From Dirofilaria immitis (Eukaryota > Nematoda > Chromadorea > Rhabditida > Onchocercidae), in contig JAKNDB010000088.1 in assembly GCA_024305405.1 (NCBI GenBank), forward strand, positions 558,001 to 622,000: a stretch of DNA of 64,000 nt, in the 5' to 3' direction. The translations under genes and the position numbers were made by a program. Position 1 is the first letter of the stretch. Every line of letters begins with the position of its first letter. Of this stretch, positions 53,601-64,000 are shown in pieces. Below the pieces are notes generated by a model. The model had not been told where the DNA came from, made no database searches, and saw nothing but the letters and a program-made list of their open reading frames with translations.

Positions 53601-53922
53601 AAAACAAGAAAACCAAAGCGAGTTAAATGCAATCTATGATTGATCTTTGATATGCAAGTTTTTAAACATATTATCATTTTCCAAAGTCGTATCTTAATAT
53701 AGTATCAAGCGATAGTTGATTTTTTTCTTTAAATTTCTCTAATTTTTCAGCACTTTTTAATTTTTTTTTTTTGGATGTAATCTTTCAGGTGCACAATTTG
53801 GTGTTGATGATATTCCAGAGCAATGGATTAACACAATGAAGGAAGGCAAACCACGAGCCAATTTTAATACTATCGATTATAATGTTGAAAGGATCGTCAG
53901 CAAATTACTAATGATGAACTAA
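50375..53922 (+). CDS. ADP-ribosylglycohydrolase (DraG/ARH family)
   Basis: Hydrolyses ADP-ribose linkages from proteins or related substrates using a binuclear metal site. Exons: 50375-50551, 51259-51412, 51690-51882, 52382-52499, 52996-53148, 53306-53417, 53789-53922; 346 residues, all joins in phase. Landmarks: YARKALGCMYGQVIGDSLGS at the N-terminus, first metal motif ITDDSEMALSLASSLI, SNGCLMRISPLAI, VRADCSLTHYEEDTKQAV, and second metal motif ISRGGDTDTNAAIVGALLG. The intron before exon 2 lacks its AG: the sequence reads TTTTTC then GATAACGG where TTTTTCAG/ATAACGG is expected, so one A appears missing at 51257/51258. The start directly follows TTGATAG; an extra upstream exon cannot be excluded. 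The substrate is not predictable from sequence. Confidence 0.88.
50563..50612. repeat. (ATT)n microsatellite
   Basis: About 45 bases of ATT repeats a few bases after the first donor of the glycohydrolase gene. Confidence 0.9.
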
Positions 53923-55421
53923 TCTTTTCTTAGCTTTTCTTTTTATATGTTTCTTTATTTACGTTTTTATTTATTCATTTTTATTTTGGCTAAATTGCTA
54001 ATTTTAGCAGTTTGGTTTTCATAAGCAGGCATAAAATTTTGATGACTTGCATCCTTCATTTGATGACTGTATTTTTTACCCATTACATGGAATTCCGAAA
54101 TGATTTAACATTAGTTAAGAAATTTCCCTCTGCAGAAAAAAATTTGTAATAGTTGTAAAACGAACATTTTCAAAATATTCTTAACATGATGAATTGATTG
54201 ACAAATAAATAATCTTCAAGTTAACTCTTGATCTTTTTTGAACGAACTCTAAAAGAAAAATCTTTCTCAAAACTATCATATTATAAATCGATAATGGAAA
54301 TCATTTCTGCGCTAATTTACAAAAATTATTTTCTTGATGTTAGAAGAAACAAAAGTATCAGAAAAAGTAATGACGTAATTTTGCAGTATTTTATTAATTT
54401 CGAATAGCCACTGTAATATAAAGCGTTAATTGCCATTTAGACTGAGAAGAGAAAGATTTTTCTCGAGTTGGATAAATTTTGTTTATATTATAAATAAAAG
54501 AATCATAATTGATAGCTATTATTTATTATATTATCCCACGATCATTGTAATTAATTAATGCTTAGTTTAACCTACGTCAAACTTTTTAATTCCTGTTGTA
54601 TTAATTAAGTAATTATTAGTTTTGTTTATGTCAAACTTTTTAATTCTTATTTATATTAATCTTTACCAATTATTTACAACATGTGATATATAATTTGTGT
54701 GACAGAAAAATATGAAAGAATGCTATTCCTTCATGCAAAATATGAATTTGCTATAATAATTTAATGGCAAGCAAAAAATGTTTAATCATTTATTTTATCA
54801 TTCTACAAATTACAAATGCATTCTTTAAAGTGGAAATTTTTAATTTTAATTTGTTGAAATCTGAAACAAAAATTGACGAATTCTAAATTTGAAGTTGGCA
54901 GCAATATGATTACCTGAAATTTAATTATTTCGTAAAATTTCTTAGAATATTATGATAATTGGGTTAATATAAAATGAAATATAATAATTATAATTTTATG
55001 CTCTTTTGGTTATCTTATTTTATCAATGCTCATTATCATATCAAATATATATTATGAAGATGTGTCTTTAGCTGAAATATATAGTATTGATTAGTTTTAA
55101 TATTAATTATTGCTAGGAATTGCCAATAACTTTATATTTTTGTTTATTGCATGCGTATTTTTTCCATTGCTTATAATAATAAAAAATTTGCTTAACTTAG
55201 GTCAAAATTTAATGTAACGATCTTGTAGATATTAAAATTTTATGAGGGTTTTTTATTTCAAAATTCTAGACAGGTGTATTAATTCTAAAGTTTTGATGAC
55301 CGATGTTTGATTTTGGGTTCTGAATCAGACAAATTAGATTCGTGAGTGTTCTGTGATTGCGATGAAACTAATGAAAAATTATTGTGAGAAAAGTTTCAAA
55401 AATTTTTTACATCAATTTTAG
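53923..55421. other. Stretch after the glycohydrolase gene
   Basis: AT-rich, with a candidate poly(A) signal and no coding frame, RNA or repeat that I can support. Confidence 0.6.
54204..54209 (+). terminator. Candidate poly(A) signal of the ADP-ribosylglycohydrolase gene
   Basis: AATAAA about 280 bases after the stop at 53922. Weak support, as the hexamer is common in this composition. Confidence 0.25.
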
Positions 55422-55685
55422 TACAAATCAAGTTCAAAAAAACGTAAACAACTGTTGAGTAATGCAATTGCTTCAGCGGAATTACTTAATAAAAGCATTT
55501 GGAAGGAAAAAATGCGAATAATTATTCGGAAAACGAATTCGAAAGATATTTCTGAGAATAATTATTTGAAAAACGATTTCGAAAAGTTGCTACATCTTCT
55601 TTCGAAGCAGATATTTGCCATAAAATTTAGTAAATTATGTATATATCAAATTTATTTTAAACTATTTCGAAATCTTATAAAATAG
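55422..55685 (+). CDS. Possible isolated coding exon, unrecognised
   Basis: An AATTTTAG acceptor is followed by an 87-codon open frame beginning YKSSSKKRKQLLSNAIASAE, then LLNKSIWKEKMRIIIRKTNS, with NDFEKLLHLLSKQ later, ending at a stop at 55685. The amino-acid mix is more protein-like than neighbouring chance frames, but I find no matching upstream exon and cannot name a family. It could be a terminal exon of a short gene or a chance open frame. Confidence 0.25.
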   Translation, partial: YKSSSKKRKQLLSNAIASAELLNKSIWKEKMRIIIRKTNSKDISENNYLKNDFEKLLHLLSKQIFAIKFSKLCIYQIYFKLFRNLIK

Positions 55686-57417
55686 CATCTTTAATTTTAA
55701 TATTCATTATTTTTCCTTTATTTTTGCTCGTTAATTAATTTAATTAAAATGTAATTTGTTTATTTGTAATTTGGTTAATTGCTTATCATAGTGCGTTTTG
55801 CTTTTTTCTATTTTTCATAAAGTAGAGAATCATAGAATCATACAATTAAGAAGTAGCGAATCATACAGTTAAAAGAGTCATATGTTATTAGTCCTTTTTA
55901 ATTAAAAATCTTGCTCTGTTATGCATCTTAAACTTAATATTTTCATTATATCGTAAACTTTTTCGTTTTCACTTTCAAATTAATTAATTATTAGTTTTTT
56001 TTTTTTTGAAGAAAAAGCTTCTTTTGTAATTTGGTATATATGCTATTTTGCAGTATCGTTAAAACGACACGCAGTTTGCCACCAGTCAATAGTCGGGAAC
56101 AAAATTTGCTCAAAATTTTCCTACCATTTCCTATCATTATTATCGTCATCACTGTCATCATCATCGCCATCATCTTTATCATCAATTGATTAAAAACTCT
56201 CGAACATACCATCATTACAATTCGTACTTTTTTTACAGTGTAGTTCGAAACAAATTATTACATTACTCGCTTCTTCGGAATATTTTCTATAACAGTAATA
56301 AATGTATTCACTTCACTCGCTTTTGTTATGGTAAGTTTTTTTTCGTTGAGATTTTTATTAAAAATTTTCAAATTTCTTGATACAAGTTTTTAATTTCGAA
56401 TTCCTATAAAATTCAATTACTATGTTCTTTCGAATTTCTTTCATTTGAATTTTTTGAGCAATCATTTGTATTATATTAATTGATCAGATTGTTTTGATTG
56501 TTTTTGTTGTTATAGTAATTGATTATTGGTATCGTATCTATGAAATTATGAAAAATGAGCTAACAAAATTATTTTTTATAATATAAATTTAGTGATCCGA
56601 ACTAAGAAATTGATCATATAGAGAAATGGCAAATTGATAGAGGAAATATTTTATTATCATTGTTGTTATCACCATCATCATCGTCATCGTATTCGTTTTC
56701 CTATTTTTCTCCGCTTTAAATCTATTTTATACAATAGTAATGCTCTTTTGCGATCGAATTATTTAAGTTACGAATAATAATAATAATAATAATCAATAAA
56801 CTGAACAGGTTTTTTCTAGTTGTTAATTCAGTTAGTTTGATTTCAATATAATCTCAATACAGTTATACTTTTACTGTAACATAATTGACTATAATTATTA
56901 GAAATAACGATAATTTTAAGTATAAACTCAAGTTATTGTAATTAAATTCAAACATAGTATTAGCAATTAAAATTTAAAGCATAAACGTTAAACTATTGAT
57001 TCAAATATGTATATGTTTATTAACAGTAACATATACAGGAATCGTGATAATTTTTAACATTGAGAAATAAGTTTATTTTTTTGTATTACAAGAATTTATT
57101 TGCTTAAACATAGAAATTCAGAAACCGGAAAATTAAAATACACAAACTCTTTAATGAATTCATTATTGGGAAGTATATTTTACATTCTATGGAATTTTTA
57201 CATTCTATGAAAACTGTTGAAATACTTTAAAAAATGATTGGGGAAAGTAAGAATACAACAATAGAAAAGTTTATTTAACCTTCTGAATCAAAAAAATAAA
57301 AAGAAAATTGGTTTGCTCATGTTTAGCGGAACTCTAGCATGCAGAATATTAGATTCTGTTCGCAACTTTTAGTTGAAGTTAATAATTATTTCCGGCTCAT
57401 TTCATTAATTTGCTAAA

Positions 57418-57490
57418 TGTATTCACAGAGTAATAATTTATTTGTAATAATTTGTATTCACAGAGTGTTAATTTATTTGTAATAATTTGA
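57418..57490. repeat. 36-bp direct duplication
   Basis: GTATTCACAGAGT followed by AATTTATTTGTAATAATTTG is present twice in tandem with one or two differences. Confidence 0.8.
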
Positions 57491-57509
57491 TTCAGAAAGC
57501 TAGGATGGT

Positions 57510-58315
57510 CAATAATCACTAACAATTATAATGATTTCATAAAATTCAGAAAATTATAATGGCAGTAATCATTGATAATCGTCGTAATGATTTCGTCAAC
57601 ATTCGAAAAGTTATAATGGCCAATAATCCTTAACAATCATTGTGGGAAAAAATGAAAACTTTCTTTTTCTTTGATTTGTGAGAGTGAATGATTTCACAGA
57701 TAATTATATTTTTGAAAGGTTTATTGAATCGGAAGTCGCTAATATTGATACAATTTAAGGATAAATCGTTAAGGTATTTCAAATCATTCCCTCGGAAGGA
57801 GGGTAAGATTTCATCCCCATTAATCGTGAGAGCTCAACTGTAGACCGACCGTTTACCATGGAACCTTACTAAACAAGTAAGGCACTCAAAGAAAAAGCCT
57901 CTGATGTAGTAAATACTATCTACATGTTTTCCGCGAGGCAGAATGTAGGCAAAGAATAATCTGGGATACATAAGATAGTGAAATAAGACCATCTAAATAT
58001 ACATGGGATAAATCAGCGGTATATGCTTATCATATAGAAGAAGGACGAAACTGATCGGAAAAAAGGAGTCCATTTTTCCCACATTTAACTACATTTATTA
58101 ATACGCATAAGACAAAGCAAATAAGATATAATGGTGGTTTAAAATATTTTTAAGAGATGTATTCTGGCAAAGAGGGCATGACAGAAATTAAAAGCAGTTT
58201 CTTAAACCTGACTGTTAATTATGGGTCACAAATTTCTTCGGATTTGCGACAGCCATTATCATAATTTAGCCAATAATCATTAATAATAATTACTATTATA
58301 ATGATTCCGCTAAGA
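57510..58315. repeat. AATAATCATTAACAAT-type repeat copies flanking an island
   Basis: GGTCAATAATCACTAACAAT, GGCAGTAATCATTGATAATC and GGCCAATAATCCTTAACAAT lie in tandem near 57510-57640, each with ATAATGATTTC or a related piece. A further copy, TAGCCAATAATCATTAATAA plus ATAATGATTCCGC, lies at 58268-58315, on the far side of the GC-richer island. Confidence 0.5.
57780..58200. ncRNA. Candidate structured RNA: GC-richer, hairpin-dense island
   Basis: The segment is markedly less AT-rich than its flanks and has no long open frame on either strand. Stems visible on the + strand: CCCTC-GGAAG-GAGGG (57789-57803); CCTTAC-TAAACAA-GTAAGG (57863-57882); GCCTC (57897) with GAGGC (57934), enclosing ATGTAG (57904) with CTACAT (57920); and ATCAG (58012) with CTGAT, enclosing ATATG-CTTAT-CATAT. 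The length of about 400 bases would suit a long housekeeping RNA, but I recognise no diagnostic core motif of RNase P, MRP, SRP or telomerase RNA. A mobile-element fragment is an alternative. The strand is unknown. Confidence 0.3.
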
Positions 58316-58609
58316 TTGGGAAGGCTGTGTTGAGGACGTCTACATGACGATTTTTTTTTAGTCAAGTTTGATTTTAATAAACATTTTGGAGTTTCTTTGC
58401 ACAGTTATTGAAATGAAATCATGAGAATATGATATAAAATCTAGTTCCTGCTATGCGTCATAAATTCGATTAAAAATGATTTTTTACTGACACTTAAAGT
58501 AAAGTAATGAAATGCGAAGCTTTTTAATGATTTTAATTTGAAATTATTGATTAATTTAAGAAAAAAATATATTCATTCATTGACTGTTTCCATCTTTTCA
58601 ATGCATTTC

Positions 58610-58611
58610 AG
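58610..58611 (+). promoter_or_regulatory. Likely trans-splice acceptor of the secreted-protein gene
   Basis: TTTTCAATGCATTTCAG ends at 58611, and the first ATG in the downstream exon is at 58639. Position fits an SL acceptor. Confidence 0.45.
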
Positions 58612-58638
58612 AACTGTAAACAAAATATTGAATAAGCA

Positions 58639-61600
58639 ATGCTAAAATTTCTTGGCATTTTTACGTTTGATGTTATCAATCCTAATAAATGTTTTAAATT
58701 GTTCATTATCGTCATTCTCGATAATTAATCGATCATTTCTTCCAGTCTTCATCATCGACGCTGATTCTATTTCTAAATCATATTGCATAAATAATCATTA
58801 TTGTTTAAATTTTCCTAATATTAAAGAATTCTATTATATTAAATTTCAATTTATTCCATAGTTAATATCATTTCCTTAATTTAATTTATGATAAATTTTA
58901 TAAAGAAAAATAAAGAAGATAAAAAATTTTAAAAAGAAGACGAAAAATAAGTATTGAAATCATATGTAATATGATGATTATCTCAGCCATAATCGTACAA
59001 TTTAAAATAATTTAATTATGTCATTTATTTCACTCATTTCCTTTTCATAATTTTTCCCTACAGCTTTAACGATTAATATAATAAATAATTACGAAATAAA
59101 AAAATGGATAATCATTTTATAAACTTATTGGTTAAAAATTTTATCCGTTTAGTAATAATTATGCAATAATGAGTCGTAAAATTAATAATATACTTGAGAA
59201 TTTATAATCTATAATATTGATTATGATATATTTACTATGCACTACATTGTGGAACATGATAACGATGATAATTACATTAAATTTATCAATCACAAATTTC
59301 CAACATGATTATACATCGATGAATCACAGTGTTATTCAAGTTATAGACTTCGAAATTTTAATTTGAGTCATAATTGATAATAATAATAATAATCCAAATT
59401 ATACATTCAGAAATTTTTAATTGTTATTATGCTTTAGAGATTAATGTCATGAAGTAATTATTTTAGAGAAATATCTGGATAATCAAAATAACTCATATTT
59501 TTGTTTTAGGATTTTCCTTACTGTCGTAACGCTCACGGAAATTACATGTGGTATTGTTATCAATAGTTTCAATGGACTTATAGTTGGTTCTGGCGAACTT
59601 AACGATATCGCAAATGATATTCCCGCAATTGGTATCTTCAATGATCTTGGAGGTTTTGGTCCTTTACCTGCTAGCACTTTCGCAAAATCTAGAGCTTTAC
59701 CTAGTCCAATATCATTGCCTCCTGGCACATCCATAAATTCATTTCGAAATAATATCGGTGGACTTGGCTCATTTCAAAACAATGCTGGAGTATCGTTGTT
59801 ACCTACTGGACCCGCTACAAGCAGTGAAATAACTAGAGCACTCGCTGCAGCTCGTGCCTATTCGGCGGTACTTTTATCCGTTCTATTGATTTTTTTGTTT
59901 ACATTTTTTGTGGATTGATTGAATACGAATTTATCTAATTTTACTAATTCAATAATTCGAAATGTGTCGTGATAAAAATTTTATTCTATGCTTTCTTTTT
60001 TTTTTTTGAACTACTTGCTGTAAATTGCTTATTTCTATTTTAATTGGTTACTGTAAATCACTTTTCACATCTCTTAACTTATTCCAGTTAATCGATTACT
60101 GTCAATCACATATTACGTTTCTTTTTTAATGCTTTTTTTAAAAATAACTTTAGCAAAATTCTTTGGAAAATGAAAAAAAAATCAGATAAATTTTTTCTTA
60201 AATTTGCTTCTTTATTCTTTAATGAGAAATTCGATCATTTTTCGCTTTTACATGAAACACATATTTTATTCCAATTTATAAAATAATTTATTGCTAATAT
60301 AAAACTTATAACAAGTAATGGATGAAAAAATTTAATTTTAGAAATATCAGATTTCAAGAAAATAAATACTTTTCATACATGTTATTATTAGATAACAATA
60401 ATAATATGATGATAACAAATGCACAATTTTTAAATTAATATCTTTTTGCTTTTATTTCATTATTTTATGAATGATTTTTTGTAAAAATATTCACAGATAT
60501 TTCACTTTTCAAAATCATTATCATTGTCACAGTGTTCGCTGATTCATGAAAGTAATCATAAAAAAAAATCAGATGATTGAAAAATGAATGAAGTTATGTA
60601 TACTTTTGAGAGAATTTGTGTTAAATTTTAAAAATAACAAAAATAGATTGAAAATATTATGAAATAAATAGCAATATTTATTATCATAAAACTATTACCC
60701 TTTGATCGTTTGTACTAACTTAAATTTTAGATGCAAAATATAATATATAACAATGTTATGGTGATAATGATATGATGATAAATAAAGAAGCATTGTGCTG
60801 TCATGCATTATTATTTCCTTTCATTTATTTCGTTTTCTATTTTTAATTTTTTCTTAAATTTCATCCGTCATTTATTTCATATTTAAAAAAGTTTTCAAAA
60901 ATCGAAAAATAACAGTAAATAGCTAATAATTATTTAAGAGAATAAAAATTTTCTTTTCTCAGTTTAAAAATCGCGAGAAATTCTTTGAAATTTTTGATAA
61001 GATGCTTTTTTTTAAAAATAATGCTTCATATTTGTTTGTTTGATTAAATATGCATATTTATGTTTAATATTCATAAGCCTATCGTTAACTAAATTAATAT
61101 ACAGTATGCCAAAATTCGACAAGAACAAAGTTTGTAGCATCGTTATCATAATAGCTTCAACGAACTTCCAAGCAAAAAATGCTGATTAGCCGATAAGAAA
61201 TGACAAATCGTCACATATCATAATATATCATTACAGAACTTAATGTTAATGATAGCTTCTTGATTTTAGTTTATAGTTTTTATACTGTAATTGTAAACAT
61301 AAATATTGTTTATGGCTCGGTTTCGGAAAATTTAATCTCTTTGATATTTTTAAATTTATTTCATAAATAATTTGAATAATTAATTATTAATTTGAATAAA
61401 TAAACTATTTCGTAAATAATTAATCGTTAAATATTGGCAATAAGTTAAAAAGTAAATACAATTATCGCAAGAAATATTACTATTATTATTTATTAATAAT
61501 ATTATTTAGTACCGATTTAGTTATCAATCATATTATTATCACTATTCAAACATATTATCATTATTATTACTACTATTATTATCACTATTATTATTTATTA

Positions 61601-63631
61601 TTACTATTATCATTACAGCTGGCATTACCATGATAACTATTATTGCTATCATGTTTCTATCATGATAGAAATAACAGTTACTATTATTTTTATCATGTCA
61701 GTATTATTATCGTTATTAATATGAACATTATTATTACTGTGACTTATTGATTTTATCATTCCAATTTTTATTTTTAATTTATTAATTCGATATTAGCATT
61801 TCAATTGGTTCATTTCGTTCTAACGCTACTAATTAACATATATGGCTTTTTCAACTTTTCTAAACTTTTTAAAGGCATTTTCATCTTTAGTTTTTTTTTC
61901 GATTTTCTAATATTAATAAATATGATATGATGAAATTTGAATTTACTAAAATTTGTAACTTTGAAAAAAAAATGAAAGATGAAGTTTATAACTAAATTAA
62001 TTACGCTTATTAATCATTTATTCTAAATTAACTAACATTATTTAATTTAATTTTTTTGCAAAAAAAAGAGAAAAACTTTAAAATTTCCAGCAATTATTAA
62101 TAATTATTTGACAATTGATGAAAAGAAAAAAAAAACAAACGAAAAATATTTGATGTATTCATTTTTATTTGCGCTGTTTAATTAATTAAACTAATGATTG
62201 AGTAATTAGTTATTTCAAAAAAATATTACAGTAATAGTTTATGCTTTTTTTTTTTGCTATAAAAATTTAAACATATTATATAGTTTCAGATTGCTCGAGG
62301 AGAAGAAATTAGGAGACGAATGCAACTTTGGGCATCACAATTACGAGCAAGATATCGATTTGTAAGTATTCGAAATAGCAATAATAATAATAATAATAAT
62401 AATAATATTGATAATAATATTTCGTTAATAATAATAAATTGAAAAAGAAAATCTAATATATATATAAATCTCTCTGTCTCTCTCTCTCTCTCTCATCTAT
62501 CTATATATATATATGATATAAGGTTTTCTTTTTCAATTTATCCAGTATAAATATATAAGAACCCTATATATAGAGAGAGGAGAGAGAGAAAGAGAGAGAA
62601 AGATATAAGGTTTCCTTTTTTTTCAATTTATTCAGTATAAATATATAGCATGATAAAATGAATTATTAAAATTTATTAATTGTATAAAAATAAAAATGAA
62701 GCGAAATGTTTAATATTTGATTGAAAAAGTTTTATTAGCAATTTTGCAACCTTTTATGGATAATGCAAATTATTAATATTTATTTTACATCGATGAAGTA
62801 ATTTCATACTAATTTATGAAAATGATAAAATTAAATTTTTTTTTTTTCAAACATAATTTTATCAAAAATTACTTATATTAATTTTGTCAGAGAGAAAATA
62901 AATTTGTGTAAAATTATTCGCATAGATATAAAAAGAAAAATATTCAAAAGAAAAAGAAAGAAGAAAAACGTAATTGTTAATCAAAGTTTTTAGGAATAAA
63001 ATTAACTTATGAAATAAGGTAAATGTTTTTCTTTCTTTTCCATTGATTAAATTTCGAATAAATTCATTTATTCAAGTTGGAAGCAAAAAAATGATTTAAT
63101 TAAAATGAAAACATTCGAAAATATCTCTTTGCCTTTTTTAACATACAATTTAGAGTAAAATTTAATTTTTAGTTCATAATTAAGCTGGAAAAAAACGAAA
63201 AATTATTTCAATAACTTCCCCACGAGAAAACAATAAAAATCTTAAGAAAAAAATTTTTTAAATCAAAGCAAGAAAATTTTCAACTTTAATTCAATCATAG
63301 CTTTAAAATAACTTTCAAAGCTCTGAAACGTACAGCATATATAAACTTCCTTCATAAATTATAAAAAAAGTTACTAAATATACCTATTAGTAAAATAGGC
63401 AAAATGTATATCCTTGCAATAAGTAACTTCATTTCTTAATTAAATTAATTATTATAATGAAATAATTACAAAGTTTAAATTATAAAATTTAAGAAATTCA
63501 TACTAAAAAAATTATTATCATTGAATAACTTCTATGAGACTTCGTTTCTGTACGATTAATTGTATTTAAGGAAATGATTTAATTACTTTTTTCAGATCTA
63601 TTCAATGTATCCATTTTATTTCTATGGATAA
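58639..63631 (+). CDS. Unrecognised secreted protein, 163 residues, four exons
   Basis: Exons: 58639-58664, 59510-59867, 62290-62361, 63596-63631; all joins are in phase (2, 0, 0). The first exon encodes MLKFLGIFT and its split codon joins exactly to IFLTVVTLTEITCG, creating a signal peptide across the intron. The mature part holds SFNGLIVGSGELNDIA, GIFNDLGGFGPLPAS, SLPPGTSINSFRNNIGGLGS and LLPTGPATSSEIT, then AARAYSAIARGEEIRRRMQL, LWASQLRARYRF and an aromatic end IYSMYPFYFYG. It is rich in Gly, Pro, Ser and Leu at first, then Ala/Arg helical. There is no cysteine pair pattern and no second TM. I do not recognise the family; a nematode-restricted secreted or cuticle-associated protein is possible but not shown. 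The start lies 28 bases after a CATTTCAG acceptor (58611). Confidence 0.6.
61450..61760. repeat. ATT/ATC microsatellite region
   Basis: TATTATTATCACTATTATTA-type sequence with CATGATAGAAA/TTTCTATCATG palindromes near 61640-61670, in the second intron of the secreted-protein gene. Confidence 0.8.
62437..62648. repeat. (TC)n and (GA)n tracts inside direct and inverted repeats
   Basis: GATATAAGGTTTTCTTTTTC plus AATTTATCCAGTATAAATAT (62513-62556) is repeated near 62602-62648. ATTGAAAAAGAAAATCT (near 62440) is the reverse complement of the core of both. A (TC)n tract (62470-62494) and a (GA)n tract (62570-62603) lie between them. Located in the intron 62362-63595. Confidence 0.75.
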
Positions 63632-64000
63632 AAACAAGAATTTCCACTTATCCATTTCATCCAAAAAAAAAAAAGAAAGCAATATCTTTTATCGTTTCAT
63701 CTATCCGATTTGCATTTTTTTTTGTAATTATAATAGCGAAATTTTAGTCTTAATTTTTGTATTACGGGAATTATAAAGTTGAATTATTCTCATCGCGAAC
63801 TTATCCTGTACAATTTCGTAAAAATAGAAGTATTTTTCAATTTTTGTTTCAAATTAATTACGAAATTACATTTCAATAAAATTCGAATAAATTTATAATT
63901 TTCCATCTTTATTTCCAATATATTTGGAAATTAACTGCTTTAGCATATTTTACCTACATTCTACTATTTCGGATTGTTTATTTCTTCTCCATAATTATTA
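63632..64000. other. Terminal stretch after the secreted-protein gene
   Basis: AT-rich DNA with no coding frame or repeat that I can support. Confidence 0.6.

Larger units (their letters stand above)
55686..58609. other. Stretch before the secreted-protein gene
   Basis: Mostly AT-rich with ATC/ATT patches (56135-56190, 56660-56700), a 36-bp direct duplication (57418-57490), a 62-bp repeat family (57510-57640, related copy 58258-58315) and the hairpin-dense island 57780-58200. Confidence 0.6.

Noticed and set aside
57660..58250. Idea that the GC-richer island is a Wolbachia insertion
   Set aside because: No bacterial coding frame or rRNA-like stretch is visible on either strand; hairpins argue for RNA or a mobile element instead.
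59483..59734. Minus-strand frame MDVPGGNDIGLGK...
   Set aside because: Shadow of the plus-strand exon 59510-59867, which has a signal peptide and in-phase partners.

Overview
The window is nuclear DNA of a nematode, most likely a parasitic clade III (spirurine) species. It is extremely AT-rich (I estimate close to 80%). Genes are split into many short exons with GT..AG introns and TTTTCAG/TTTTTAG acceptors, and several genes begin a few bases downstream of such an acceptor, as expected for spliced-leader trans-splicing. Best matches by memory are nematode or animal families. Species is not determinable by eye. All genes I can support lie on the + strand.

Layout: (1) 259-19348, 28 exons, the 3' part of a giant bark beetle/Anakonda-type transmembrane protein (beta-helix repeats, SRCR, C-type lectin domain, one TM segment, long Ser/Pro-rich tail). 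(2) 25413-28531, cytosolic malate dehydrogenase (mdh-1). (3) 30633-36986, a phase-consistent four-exon small gene that I do not recognise. (4) 37018-40021, TMX1/DPY-11 thioredoxin-related ER membrane protein. (5) 41515-43306, UCH-L3-type ubiquitin C-terminal hydrolase (ubh-1). (6) 46483-48741, an unrecognised basic Ser-rich protein of 160 aa. (7) 50375-53922, an ADP-ribosylglycohydrolase of 346 aa. (8) 58639-63631, an unrecognised secreted protein of 163 aa with a split signal peptide. The mdh-1/dpy-11/ubh-1 order is, from memory, also the C. elegans chromosome V order (cosmid F46E10), which supports the gene identities.

The genes do not form one pathway. mdh-1 is carbon metabolism, dpy-11 ER thiol oxidoreduction, ubh-1 deubiquitination, the glycohydrolase removal of ADP-ribose, and the bark-like protein cell-junction organisation.

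Two features stand out. First, the reading frames of five genes are interrupted by about ten single-base differences, nine of them deletions, many in short homopolymers; correcting each restores family-consensus residues and exact intron phase, so most look like consensus errors in the sequence, not decay. Second, the non-coding DNA is full of degenerate minisatellites, inverted repeats and two GC-richer hairpin-dense islands (2890-3140 and 57780-58200) that may encode structured RNAs. One minisatellite (about 16.20-16.41 kb) carries a splice acceptor and the first codons of an exon inside its repeat unit.
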